A stretch of DNA of 64,000 nucleotides from Acinetobacter baumannii (GTDB taxonomy: Bacteria; Pseudomonadota; Gammaproteobacteria; Pseudomonadales; Moraxellaceae), in the NCBI RefSeq assembly GCF_016508585.1, contig NZ_JADVOP010000012.1, positions 35,829 through 99,828 on the forward strand. Reading direction: 5' to 3'. Both the position numbers and the translations under genes were made by a program. This document shows positions 1 to 10,300 of this stretch, piece after piece (the stretch's first letter is position 1; each line of letters begins with the position of its first letter). Under the pieces are notes generated by a model. The model was not told where the DNA came from. It worked only from the letters and a program-made list of their open reading frames with translations, and ran no database searches.

Positions 1-2
1 CC

Positions 3-125
3 GATAGATGGTTTAAATTGGCTGTTTGGAGTGTCATTATTCTAGTATTGCTCTTATCGAGCCTATTGTGGCTGAACACACCTGAATTATTTGAATATTT
101 CAATATGGCTTTTTGCGCACATTAA
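3..125 (+). CDS. C-terminal end of a membrane protein (partial)
   Basis: An open frame enters from the left edge and stops with TAA at 123-125, giving about 40 residues. It has one strongly hydrophobic stretch (AVWSVIILVLLLSSLLWL), followed by a short polar tail, as expected for the last membrane segment of a small integral membrane protein. No start codon lies inside the window. I do not recognise the family. The frame is followed by a hairpin that could end its transcript. Confidence 0.4.
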   Translation, partial: DRWFKLAVWSVIILVLLLSSLLWLNTPELFEYFNMAFCAH

Positions 126-191
126 ATAGTACTTAGGGCAGCTTTTTTAGCGCTCTCTTCAAACCTTGTCCTTTAACAAAACTGTCCAGAC

Positions 192-224
192 ATTAAAAAG
201 ACCATTAAAAATGGTCTTTTTAAT
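192..224. terminator. Bidirectional Rho-independent terminator
   Basis: Perfect 14-base arms ATTAAAAAGACCAT and ATGGTCTTTTTAAT flank a five-base loop. The T-run reads well on both strands, so it can end the oxidoreductase gene to its right and the partial gene to its left. Confidence 0.8.
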
Positions 225-243
225 CATCCGTTTATAGATAACC

Positions 244-1488
244 TCACGCTGATTTGCGCGAGTTTACTCGTCCTTGAATCACAGCTTTGACATTATTTTT
301 TGCATAATTCAAGAAAACTTTTAATGGGGAAAGCTTCGGATTCGGTTTTTTGCCTTCGCCAATTGCTTTAAATTGAGCGGCGTACCAAAGGATTTCCATA
401 ATTGCCATTTTATCAACAAATGGAATACCGGTTTTAATTTGCTCTACTGCATAGCGCACATCCCGACCAGCGATTAAATTATTACTCACATCGGGTTCTA
501 CTGCTAAAGGACGGGCAATACCAATAAACTCGCAAGCACCACTGTCCAGTGCTGCATTCATCCCTTGCGCCGTACGGAACCCCCCCGTTACCATCAAATG
601 ACATTTAACCTCTTTACGAATCTTTTCAGCAAAATCCAGGAAATATGCTTCTCGTGCAATTGTGCTCGGTTTCCGTTTGTCTGCCTTTGCTCCTGCCATC
701 GCGGGTGCTTCATAAGTCCCCCCCGAAATTTCAATAATATCAATACCAGCTGCATCGATGGCTTTAAATACTTGTACAACCTCTTGTTCGGTAATTCCAC
801 CCCGTTGGAAATCTGCAGAATTCAACTTTACGGATACAATAAAGTTTTCCGAGGTTTTGGCACGAACTGCTTGATAAATTTCCAACAGGAAACGCATACG
901 GTTTTCAATCGAACCACCCCACTGATCTTGGCGTTTATTGGTTAATGGGGAAAGAAATTGGCTAATTAAATACCCATGCGCGCCGTGAAGCTGTACCCCC
1001 TCAAATCCGGCTTTTTCACAAATTCGTGCAGATTCGGCAAACCGTTGAATAATATTGATGATCTCGGCTTCATCCAGCTCCCGAGGTGTTCCAAATGTGG
1101 TTGCCAGTAAAGGACTAAATGGTACGGCAGACGGCGCAACAGTTTCTTTATTTAGCCCTTTTGGACACTGACGTCCTGGATGTGACAATTGAATCAATTG
1201 CACCATGCCATGTTTTTTGCCGATATTTGCCCATTCAGTCAATTTGGCAAGATCTCTTTCGGTTTCAACAACGACAACACCCGGCTCATTTTTAGCACGG
1301 AAATCCACCATCACATTCCCTGTGATGGCACAACCCAAACCACCTTTGCCCCAAGCATCATACAATCCCAAATGCAGTTGATTTGGTTGTCCAGCATGGT
1401 TTGCCAATGCTTCACTCATTGCACCTTTAATAATACGGTTTTTGAATAGCGTGTTTTTTATTTCTAATGATTCTGCAAGATGGCTCAT
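244..1488 (-). CDS. NADH:flavin oxidoreductase, Old Yellow Enzyme family
   Basis: A 414-residue FMN-dependent TIM-barrel reductase of the Old Yellow Enzyme group, expected to reduce activated double bonds or similar electrophiles in the cytosol with NAD(P)H. Visible family motifs are QLIQLSHPGRQ near residue 100, FEGVQLHGAHGYLISQFLSP near 165 followed by NKRQDQWGGS, and the late phosphate-binding part VTGGFRT and EFIGIARPL. The start is supported by AAGGGA eight bases upstream. The gene is alone, ends at a strong terminator and has an inverted repeat just upstream that looks like a repressor operator. The true substrate cannot be told from sequence. There is no C-terminal 4Fe-4S half as in 2,4-dienoyl-CoA reductase. 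Confidence 0.9.
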   Translation of the reverse strand: MSHLAESLEIKNTLFKNRIIKGAMSEALANHAGQPNQLHLGLYDAWGKGGLGCAITGNVMVDFRAKNEPGVVVVETERDLAKLTEWANIGKKHGMVQLIQLSHPGRQCPKGLNKETVAPSAVPFSPLLATTFGTPRELDEAEIINIIQRFAESARICEKAGFEGVQLHGAHGYLISQFLSPLTNKRQDQWGGSIENRMRFLLEIYQAVRAKTSENFIVSVKLNSADFQRGGITEQEVVQVFKAIDAAGIDIIEISGGTYEAPAMAGAKADKRKPSTIAREAYFLDFAEKIRKEVKCHLMVTGGFRTAQGMNAALDSGACEFIGIARPLAVEPDVSNNLIAGRDVRYAVEQIKTGIPFVDKMAIMEILWYAAQFKAIGEGKKPNPKLSPLKVFLNYAKNNVKAVIQGRVNSRKSA

Positions 1489-1505
1489 GGTCAGATCCCT
1501 TTATG

Positions 1506-1525
1506 ATTAGAGTTTTTACTCTAAT
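1506..1525. promoter_or_regulatory. Inverted repeat, likely repressor operator of the oxidoreductase gene
   Basis: Eight-base arms ATTAGAGT and ACTCTAAT around TTTT, 18 bases before the start codon at 1488. A second, weaker inverted repeat (TGACAA / TTGTCA, 1555-1572) lies further upstream. Position and symmetry fit a TetR- or MarR-type operator, but no regulator gene is adjacent. Confidence 0.45.
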
Positions 1526-1622
1526 TTAAATTTAGCACAGTTCAAGCGTAAATCTGACAATTTAATTTGTCAATTTTGTAAATGTGACTGAACAGATTAA
1601 AACATATCGCTTCTTTGCAGGT

Positions 1623-3221
1623 TTAATATTGGCTCGCGGCAATCAACTTTTTTGTATAAGCATTCAAGGGCTTATCAAATAAGGCTTGCGTGTCTTGAAG
1701 TTCTATAACCTGAGCATTTTTCAGGACCAAAACTTTCTGACAAAGTGCTTTCACGACCTGCAAGTCGTGACTGATAAACAAATAACTCATTTGATAGTCA
1801 AGTTGCAATTGTCGCAATAATTTTACAATCGCTCGCTGTGTGGTTCGATCAAGTGCTGAAGTAGGCTCATCAAGAATCAGTAATTTAGGTCGCAGCACCA
1901 CTGCACGCGCCAAAGCAACTCGTTGCCGTTGACCACCAGACAATTGATGCGGATACAGCTGTTTGAGTGTAATGGGTAATTCCACCTTATCCAGAATTTC
2001 ATTGATCCGAATGATCATTTCAGATTCTTTTAGCTTTTGTAGTACTAAACCTTCTCGGATAATCTGATCGACAGTCATGCGAGGATTTAAGCTACTTAAT
2101 GGATCCTGAAAAACAATTTGAAAATTCTGACGTAACGGTCTTAATTTTCGTTGATTCAAGCGATTGATATCTTGATTTAAGAGCACAATATTACCTGTAC
2201 TTTCGATCAGTCTTGCAATAGCTAAGGCGAGAGATGTTTTACCAGAACCGCTCTCCCCCACAATGCCGATAGATTCAGCACGATCCAAGCGTAAATTTAA
2301 AGGTTCAACCGCAATAAAATAATCTTGAATACGGTTTAAAATACCTTTACGAATTGGAAATTTAACTCCAAGACGGTGCAAGGATAAAACCAAATGGCTG
2401 CCTTTCGGTGCGGGATTGGCTTCACCGAAGTCATGATCCAGTAAATACTGGGTATACGCGGCTTTAGGTTTTTGAAAAATATCTCGAACCCATCCCCTCT
2501 CTTCGACTCGTCCTTGATTCATCACAATCACTTGATTGGAATATTTACGAACCAGATTCAGATCATGACTGATCAAAATCATCGCCATTTTATGATTTAA
2601 AATCAGCAGTTGTAATAAGTTTAAGACTTGGGATTGTAAAGTGACATCCAAGGCAGTGGTCGGTTCATCCGCAATAATAATTTCAGGCTTTTGTGCCAAT
2701 ACAGAGGCAATTAAGACACGCTGTCTTTGCCCTCCAGACAACTCGTGTGGATAACGTTGCAGCTTATCCTCAGGATCATCCATGCCGACATCACACAATA
2801 AATCATAGACGCGCTTTCTGGCTTTCTCTTTAGGCATGCCTTCCAAAAGTAAAGTTTCACCCACAATCCGTTCAACTTTATGCAATGGATTTAAAGCCGT
2901 CATCGGTTCTTGAAAAATCATGGCAATTTTTTTACCACGAATCTTTAAATGTGTATTTTGACTGATCGATAACAAATCCTGTTGATCATATACAGCTTGT
3001 CCTGTCGCTTTTAAATCGTCAGGGAGTAATCCCAACAAGGCCAAACCGCTGATGGATTTACCAGATCCACTTTCTCCCACAATCGCAACTGTTTCACCGA
3101 TATGCAAATCAAAATTCAGGTTTTCAACCAACACTTTTTGTTGTTTATTTTCAATATGTAAATGTTTGACAGACAACAACAAAGCTTCATCATTATTTTT
3201 GGCGTTTTGGATCGAATGCAT
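1623..3221 (-). CDS. yejF: Peptide ABC importer, duplicated ATP-binding protein YejF
   Basis: A 532-residue protein with two full ABC ATPase domains in one chain, the arrangement of YejF, DppD/F fusions and GsiA. The first domain has Walker A GESGSGKS, signature LSGGQRQR and Walker B IIADEP; the second has GESGSGKT, LSGGQRQR and LLILDEP. It powers uptake of oligopeptides (microcin C-like peptides in E. coli) through YejB/YejE. I chose the ATG at 3221 because GGGGAGGC precedes it; the longer reading would start with TTG at 3239. It overlaps the end of yejE by 29 bases, so the genes are translationally coupled. It is the last gene of yejABEF. Confidence 0.92.
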   Translation of the reverse strand: MHSIQNAKNNDEALLLSVKHLHIENKQQKVLVENLNFDLHIGETVAIVGESGSGKSISGLALLGLLPDDLKATGQAVYDQQDLLSISQNTHLKIRGKKIAMIFQEPMTALNPLHKVERIVGETLLLEGMPKEKARKRVYDLLCDVGMDDPEDKLQRYPHELSGGQRQRVLIASVLAQKPEIIIADEPTTALDVTLQSQVLNLLQLLILNHKMAMILISHDLNLVRKYSNQVIVMNQGRVEERGWVRDIFQKPKAAYTQYLLDHDFGEANPAPKGSHLVLSLHRLGVKFPIRKGILNRIQDYFIAVEPLNLRLDRAESIGIVGESGSGKTSLALAIARLIESTGNIVLLNQDINRLNQRKLRPLRQNFQIVFQDPLSSLNPRMTVDQIIREGLVLQKLKESEMIIRINEILDKVELPITLKQLYPHQLSGGQRQRVALARAVVLRPKLLILDEPTSALDRTTQRAIVKLLRQLQLDYQMSYLFISHDLQVVKALCQKVLVLKNAQVIELQDTQALFDKPLNAYTKKLIAASQY

Positions 3222-4212
3222 CGCGTGTTGCCTCCCCAATATAAATTAATAATGATAAAACCAAAGCCAAAGTAAAAAAACCAGAGAGTGCTAGCCATGG
3301 CGCATCTAAATTATTTTTACCTTGTAACAGTAACTCCCCCAAAGAAGCTGCATCAGGAGGTAAACCATATCCCAGGAAATCCAATGCCGTAAGCGCAGTA
3401 ATATTTGCAGTCAGCATAAAAGGGAGTTGTGACAGGCTTGAGCTCATGACATTGGGTAAAATATGTCTAAAAATAATCACTGAATCAGTTACACCCAAAG
3501 CCCGAGCTGCTTGAACATAATCTAAATGGCGTGCACGAAGAAACTCCGCACGAACAAGACCGACAAGCTCTGTCCAGCCAAAAATTAACATGATCAAAAA
3601 TAGCCAATATACACTTGGTGTAAACAAGCTGACTAAAATAATCACCATAAATAAAGTCGGTAAGCCTCCCCAGACTTCAAGGATTCGCTGCCCGATTAAA
3701 TCCACCCATCCACCGTAATAGCCCTGAATTGCACCAACTGCAATTCCCAGAAAAGCCGCAAACAGCGTCAGGGCAAAACCAAAGAGTAACGATATCCGTA
3801 ATCCATAAAGAATTCGGGCTAAAACATCACGCCCTTGGTCATCTGTTCCCAACCAATTTTGCGCTGTGGGTGGCGATGGTACAGGAACGGTTAAATCTAG
3901 ATTAGGCGTTTGATAGGAATAATGCAGCAGCGGCCAAATCGCCCAGCCCTTTTCATCAATCAACTGCTGAACAACAGGATCACGATAATCTGCTTCAGTT
4001 TCAAAAACTCCACCGAAAGTCGTTTCTGGATATGCTTTGAAGACAGGCATGTAATAATGCTGATCGTATTTCACAAGCACAGGCTTATCATTGGCAATAA
4101 ATTCAGCTGAAATAGAAACGACAAACAATGTCATGAATAGGATAAAGCAGGCAAAGCCCCATCGATTCTGTTTAAATTTTTCTAAGCGAGCACGCATAAT
4201 GGGTGACATCAC
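3193..4212 (-). CDS. yejE: Peptide ABC importer permease YejE
   Basis: A 339-residue inner-membrane permease of the DppC/OppC type. The N-terminal segment (residues 18-38) is followed by a periplasmic stretch with the GTDDQGRDVLARILYG motif typical of this class, then about five membrane segments. The cytoplasmic coupling loop reads EFLRARHLDYVQAARALGV (EAA motif). Its start overlaps the end of yejB by four bases (ATGA), and its end overlaps yejF. Length and motifs agree with YejE; the specific peptide substrate is not known. Confidence 0.92.
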   Translation of the reverse strand: MMSPIMRARLEKFKQNRWGFACFILFMTLFVVSISAEFIANDKPVLVKYDQHYYMPVFKAYPETTFGGVFETEADYRDPVVQQLIDEKGWAIWPLLHYSYQTPNLDLTVPVPSPPTAQNWLGTDDQGRDVLARILYGLRISLLFGFALTLFAAFLGIAVGAIQGYYGGWVDLIGQRILEVWGGLPTLFMVIILVSLFTPSVYWLFLIMLIFGWTELVGLVRAEFLRARHLDYVQAARALGVTDSVIIFRHILPNVMSSSLSQLPFMLTANITALTALDFLGYGLPPDAASLGELLLQGKNNLDAPWLALSGFFTLALVLSLLIYIGEATRDAFDPKRQK

Positions 4213-5279
4213 TTTGCACCTCTTGATTCAAAATCGATTCGAGGATCAATCACCCGATACAACACATCGCAAATCAATCTTAAAATCAGTCCAAACAGTG
4301 TCAAAAAGAATAAACTACCAAAAATCACAGGATAATCGCGCTGCTGTACAGCTTCAAAACCCAGTAAGCCTAAACCATCTAAATTAAAAATAATCTCAAT
4401 CAGCAAGTTACCTACAAAAAATACACCCACCAGTACTTCGGGTAATCCTGCGACAATCACCAATAACGCATTGCGGAATACATGTTTATAGAGCACAGTA
4501 TTTTCTGTCAGACCTTTGGCCCGTGCAGCGAGAACATAGGGCTTATTTAACTCCTCCATAAAGGAGTATTTGGTTAGATAGGTTAAACTTGCAAAACCAC
4601 CAAGCACCATCGCCAGCAACGGTAAAGCCATGTGCCAAAAATAATCGACTATCTTTTCAAAAAAATTCAGACTATGAAAGTGATCGGATACAAACCCTTG
4701 TAAGGGGAACCACTGGTAATAAGAACCACCAGCAAAAAAGACAATCAACAAAATTGCAAAAACAAAAGCAGGAACGGCATAACCTACCGCAAGCAGCAAT
4801 GATGTCGCTCGATCAAAAATAAGACCATTCTGTCTGGCTTTTCTTATGCCTAAAGGGATAGAGATTAAGTAAATCAGTAAAGTGCTCCACAACCCCAGAG
4901 AAAGCGTTACCGGCATTTTTTCAAGAAGCAGTTGGGTCACCGGCTTGTCTTTAAAAAAACTCGTTCCAAAATCAAAAGCCAAATAGTTTTCTAACATCAA
5001 CCCAAAACGTTGATACGCAGGCTGATCAAAACCATATTGTTTTTTGATTTGCGCAATCATTTCTTCACTCAGACCATGTGCTCCACGATATTCATGACGA
5101 TCAATTGAAGCTGATATCCCACCATTGCTGATACGTTCTCTTTGAAAGTTCTCTGTTTGCTGAATCGCTTGCTCAACAGGTCCACCAGGTGCAATTTGAA
5201 CCACAACAAAATTGATCAGTAAAACAAAGAACAATGTTGGAATGATCAGAAACAGCCTTTTGAATATATATGTGCCCAT
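4209..5279 (-). CDS. yejB: Peptide ABC importer permease YejB
   Basis: A 356-residue DppB/OppB-type permease. The amino end is MGTYIFKRLFLIIPTLFFVLLI, followed by the family's VVQIAPGGPVEQ. The EAA-type coupling loop near residue 245 reads ELNKPYVLAARAKGLTENTV. The soluble insert at residues 50-80 with QIKKQYGFDQPAYQRF fits YejB. It lies 114 bases downstream of yejA and overlaps yejE by four bases, so one transcript for the whole importer is likely. Confidence 0.92.
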   Translation of the reverse strand: MGTYIFKRLFLIIPTLFFVLLINFVVVQIAPGGPVEQAIQQTENFQRERISNGGISASIDRHEYRGAHGLSEEMIAQIKKQYGFDQPAYQRFGLMLENYLAFDFGTSFFKDKPVTQLLLEKMPVTLSLGLWSTLLIYLISIPLGIRKARQNGLIFDRATSLLLAVGYAVPAFVFAILLIVFFAGGSYYQWFPLQGFVSDHFHSLNFFEKIVDYFWHMALPLLAMVLGGFASLTYLTKYSFMEELNKPYVLAARAKGLTENTVLYKHVFRNALLVIVAGLPEVLVGVFFVGNLLIEIIFNLDGLGLLGFEAVQQRDYPVIFGSLFFLTLFGLILRLICDVLYRVIDPRIDFESRGAK

Positions 5280-5393
5280 GGCAACAGGGTTCCTTATGTC
5301 CTCATGAGGATGGATAAATCAAATTAAGCATGACTCAGTTTAAGTCGCCTATGCTTTTCAGGTTATTAACACTGAAGTCGATTATTGAATGCA

Positions 5394-7232
5394 CTATTTT
5401 TTTAAATATTGCTCTACTTTTTTAGTTTCAATGGAATCTGCCCACCAATACTCCAAACCCAGTGACAGTTTCGGTTTAATCGCCGGATAGTGATACATAT
5501 TCCAATAAGCATACCAATTTTTATCGTTGCCGTAGGTCAAAATTTGATAATAACCAGCACGTAATACACGATCGAGTGCACGTGTATGCAATACCAATTG
5601 TTCACGATTTGGTGAAGCAATGATCTTCTGAATCAACTGATCGATTACAGGATTTTTAATTCCTGCATAGTTATAGTTACCCACTTCATCTGCTGCTCTA
5701 GATCCCCACATTTGAACCTGTTCAGCGCCCGGTGTCAGAGATTGCGGCATATCCATTGGCGTCATCTGAAAATCCAAACGACGCATACGCTCAGTATATT
5801 GAGGTAAATCCACTTGACGAATACTGGCCTGAATACCTAATTTTTTTAAATTGCGTATGTAGGGCAATAAGGTTCTTTGTGCTCCATCTTGATGAATCAA
5901 AAACTCAATTCGAATAGGTTTACCCTGCTGATCAAGCAATTGCCCTTGATAGAAGCGATATCCCGCTTTTAATAGAATAGAGCGCGCGATCAATAAATTT
6001 TGACGATTAAAACCACTGGCATCAGAAACAGGATATTTCCAATCTGCCAATACGCCTTGTCGTTGTAAAGCAGAAAGTTGCTTGAGATAAGGTTGCAGTA
6101 TTGCGAGTTCTTGCTTGCTGGGTTTTCCCGTTGCAGCTAGTTCGCTGTTTTGAAAATGGCTTTGCAGTCGAATATTTTGCCCGTATAACAGAGCTTTATT
6201 GATCCATTCAAAATCATAAGCATAGGTCAGTGCTTGTCGGAAAAATAAATTATTAAACGGAGGCTTACGGGTATTGAATACCAAACTTTGCGTCAATGCA
6301 GGCGTTTGAATGGTAGTGGTATAAAGCTTGACCAGCCCTGCTTTGACCGCAGGAAACCGATAAGCAGTGACCCAATTACGCGCGTTTTTCTCTTGATAAA
6401 ATGAATACTGTCCTGACTTAAATCCCTCAAAAGCAACTTCGGGGCTTCGATAATAAACGTACTTGATTCGATCAAAGTTGTAACGTCCCCGATTGACGGG
6501 CAAATCCTTTGCCCAATAGTTTGGGTTACGTCTATAAGTGACACTACGTCCAGAGTCAATTCGTTCAATTAAATACGGACCTGATCCCAAAATCGGTTGC
6601 AAAGTGATTTTGCTATAGTCCCTATTTTTCCAATCTGCTTTTGAATAAATCGCGATCTTTGCCAAAATATAAGGCATGTCAGGATTATGTGCAGATTTAA
6701 AAGTCATTTTTACCTGATATTTAGACAATACTTCTGTTTTTGCCAAGTCAGATAAATACATTTGAAAGCCAAGGTTGGCTTTGGTCTGAATCGTATCAAA
6801 GCTAAATTTGACATCTTCAGCGGTGACAGGTGTTCCATCACTAAAACGGGCTTGAGGATTTAGGTGAAAAATTACAAATTTGGTTCTCGCAGGGTCATAA
6901 CTGACTTTTTCAGCAAGCAGTGGATATAACACACCTGGCTCATCCAGTGAGCTATCCATCAAGCTATCAAATACATAATTGATTCCTTCAGTCGAACTGC
7001 CTTTGCCATTCAAACTATTTAAATTATCAAATGTACCAATACTTGCCGTACTGATATAACCGCCTTTAGGTGCATTCTTGTTGGCATAAGGCATAACCTG
7101 AGCTTTGACATATAATGGCGAATTATGAACCGCGATATATGGTGTGGTCTGTATTGCAGCGGCAACATCCACTGCAATACTGCTCCCCAATGCCAATACC
7201 AATGTACTGACACATCTAAAACTCAGGTGCAT
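5394..7232 (-). CDS. yejA: Periplasmic peptide-binding protein YejA
   Basis: A 612-residue extracellular solute-binding protein, family 5. A Sec signal peptide (MHLSFRCVSTLVLALGSSIAVDVAAA) is visible with no lipobox. The mature part has the class signature near residue 125 (FSDGTPVTAEDVKFSFD) and a conserved segment GSGPYLIERIDSGRSVTYRRN. The protein captures oligopeptides for the YejBEF translocator encoded directly downstream. It starts 77 bases after the end of the transglycosylase gene. In E. coli YejA is tied to microcin C uptake; here the ligand is inferred only. Confidence 0.9.
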   Translation of the reverse strand: MHLSFRCVSTLVLALGSSIAVDVAAAIQTTPYIAVHNSPLYVKAQVMPYANKNAPKGGYISTASIGTFDNLNSLNGKGSSTEGINYVFDSLMDSSLDEPGVLYPLLAEKVSYDPARTKFVIFHLNPQARFSDGTPVTAEDVKFSFDTIQTKANLGFQMYLSDLAKTEVLSKYQVKMTFKSAHNPDMPYILAKIAIYSKADWKNRDYSKITLQPILGSGPYLIERIDSGRSVTYRRNPNYWAKDLPVNRGRYNFDRIKYVYYRSPEVAFEGFKSGQYSFYQEKNARNWVTAYRFPAVKAGLVKLYTTTIQTPALTQSLVFNTRKPPFNNLFFRQALTYAYDFEWINKALLYGQNIRLQSHFQNSELAATGKPSKQELAILQPYLKQLSALQRQGVLADWKYPVSDASGFNRQNLLIARSILLKAGYRFYQGQLLDQQGKPIRIEFLIHQDGAQRTLLPYIRNLKKLGIQASIRQVDLPQYTERMRRLDFQMTPMDMPQSLTPGAEQVQMWGSRAADEVGNYNYAGIKNPVIDQLIQKIIASPNREQLVLHTRALDRVLRAGYYQILTYGNDKNWYAYWNMYHYPAIKPKLSLGLEYWWADSIETKKVEQYLKK

Positions 7233-7309
7233 TCCCCTACTTTCCTTGATTTAAAAAATCATTTTTGAAATTTTAATCGCTCACCAGATCCATGTCTCAC
7301 CAAAATCCA

Positions 7310-10300
7310 TTAAAGATTTGGAACTTTAATAATGCTACCAATACGTAATGAAGCATTTGGTTTCAAATCATTCATTTCAGCTAATGCACCAGTATCAATA
7401 CCGAATTTACTGGCTAAACGAATTAACGAATCGCCACTTTTTACTTTGTACTCAGTGACAGTTTTAGGAATACGAATGGATTGACCACGCTGTAAACCAG
7501 CACGTGGACTTAAATCATTCAACTCGGCCAGTTCCTGTACTGATAAACCTACACGACTAGCAATAACATTTAAAGATTCACCAGCCTTAACAGCATAGCT
7601 TTCTGTGTTTTTACTCGAGGCTTTAGAGGACGGCTTTGCAGAAGCCTTTAAGTCTTCCTTTTCTTTAGAAAGCGAGGATTTACTGGGTAAATCACCCTCA
7701 ATTTTGAGACGTTGTCCCACTTCAAGTGCTTGATTACGAGATAAACCATTTAAGTCACTTAAATAGCTCAACTGTAATTTGTATTTCTTGGCAATACTCG
7801 CCAGAGTTTCACCTGATTTCACAACATGAATGTCTTTGCTTGATAGTTCAGATTTTGATTCATTTCTGCCATGTGCTCTTTCTTTGGCACTGCTTTCAGG
7901 TGTTCCCGTTAATTTGAGTTTTTGTCCAACCAGCAAACCCGAAGTCGTTGTCAAACCATTAAGTTCAGCAATTTGATTAACTTGTAAATTATATTTGTTG
8001 GCAACCGCAATCAGACTATCACCAGATTGAACCGTATAGGTCTCTGGAGTAGAACTTCCAGCAGGAATTTTAATCACTTGCCCCACCAGCAAATTTCGGG
8101 ATGGTGAAAGTTTATTTAACTCCGCGAGCTCAGCCAAAGACAATTTAGACTGTGCTGCGATACTCGATAAACTATCTCCACTTTGAACTTTATAATTTTC
8201 CGTTTTATAGCTTGGCTCAGATTTCAGATTTTTAAACTTGCTCTGCTCAACCACTTTCGACTCAAGCTTATTCTCTGGCTCATTAACTTCATTGAGAGGT
8301 ACATTGATTTTTTGCCCAACAAACAAACTGCTGGAAATATCTAAGCCTGGGGTCAAATCGGCCAGCTCGTGTACCGATAGTGCATAACGATCAGCGATGA
8401 TTTTAAGATATTCACCACGTTTAACCACATAAGATTTCGTTCTTACTTTCGCAACTGGCTTAGATGTATCAGCTCGAACCACAGTCTTGTTAATTTCTGA
8501 TAATTTATCCTCAGCTGTATCTTTGAGCTTTAATTTTTGCCCTACAAATAGATTGCTGTTGGTATTCAAATTGTTATAACTTGCCAATTGTGAAACCGAT
8601 AAATCAAATTGATTTGCAACGCCAGTTAAACTGTCATTCGGTTTCACCACATAAGTTGTTGGTGCTGACTCTGTGACTTTTCGTGATGTGCTAGGTGTAT
8701 CAATTTGTGGTTTAGCATCATATAAATACAATGTTGCACCGACAAATAAAGTTCCATTTGGATCGACTTGGTTCCATTTGGCAATATCCCGCCAATTGAC
8801 CCCATTTTTCAAGGCGATTGTTGCTAAAGTATCACCTGCCAAAACAGTATAAGTGCTACGTTTACCTTTAGGAGGTTCCACCACGACTTCAGTATCAGTT
8901 TTCTTGAAGTTTTTATCTTGATTCAGTTTCGCTTCTTCAGAGTTTGCAGGTGTGGTTTCCGCTAAACCTTTTGGATAAGCAAATCCAACCGTATTTTCTT
9001 TACCTTGCACTTCTGCGACCGATTGGCTGGTCTGAATCGCGGTCAGTTTAATTTTGCCATCATATGGATCCAGAACTTCTGTACCCTGCGGCGCAATGGC
9101 TTTAATCTCTTTAACCACTTCTTCTTTTTCTGCTTGCGTTGCTTGAGGTTCCAATACCTGTTTAACGGTTTCTTTTTCACCTTCAGCTTTTACAGCTGCA
9201 AGAATCTGAGCTTTTTCACGTGCAGAAATCGGTGGCTCAACGGCAACAGGTTTAACATTTGCAGCAGTGGTAACAGCAACTGGAATACGCGGAGCACTAG
9301 GAATATCGGCATTGGCTGCAAATTTAGCTAATGCATCAGAACCTTGTGGCGTATTTTTTAATGTCGACACCGGACTTGCCGATGTTGTCGTAGCTTTTGA
9401 ACCCATTACAGGCGGTGCAGTTCGAGTCGGCGTAATAGACTGTGTCACGGTAGACGTCACACCAGCAGGTGTTAGAGTTTGAGTTGCAGTTGTAGGACTG
9501 CTATTACTTGCCCAATAACCACTGTCTGAACTTGGTTTTAATGCTCTTAACTTAGAATCGATTGTTGGGCTGAGATCAGCAGGAATCAAGATTCGCAGTG
9601 TACTTGATGGATCAACGATTTCGCCACGGTGCCCTGGATTCAGTGCATATAACTCGGCGCGACTCAAACCCGTAACTGAAGCAATTTGATTCAATTGAGC
9701 ACCGGGTGGAACAGCCACTTCCCTAAAATGCGGACGATTGGCGATCGGGGGTAAGCTTACACCATACTTAGATGGATTTTTAATGATTTGTGCCACTGCC
9801 AAAAAACGCGGAACGTAGTTCATGGTTTCTTGGGGTAATCGTAATGACCAATAGTCTGTCGGTAATCCTGCTGCTTGGTTACGGTTAATTGCCTGCTGAA
9901 TTCGCCCTGGACCGGCATTGTATGCCGCCAAAGCCAGTTCCCATGAACCGAATTGATTGTATAAACCCCCTAAAAACTCATATGCAGCACGAGTCGATTC
10001 AACCACGTCACGGCGTCCGTCATACAGACTGGTTTGTCTTAAACCATAAATTTTCCCCGTACTCGGAATAAATTGCCACATCCCGGCAGCGGCAGCACTA
10101 CTGGTTGCAGCTGGATCGTAAGAACTTTCAATGATCGGCAACAATGCCAATTCAGTTGGCAAACCGCGACGTTCAGCTTCTTTTACAGTATGGTAAAGAT
10201 AACGTGATGCACGGGCGCTTAAACGATCTATATAAGGTTGACGGGAAACGAACCAGCTTCGTTGTGCATCAATACGTGGATCCCAATGGTTTTCATCCAT

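Noticed and set aside
9005..9331. Plus-strand frame rich in Phe, Cys and Asn inside mltD
   Set aside because: It is antisense to the low-complexity linker of the LysM protein.
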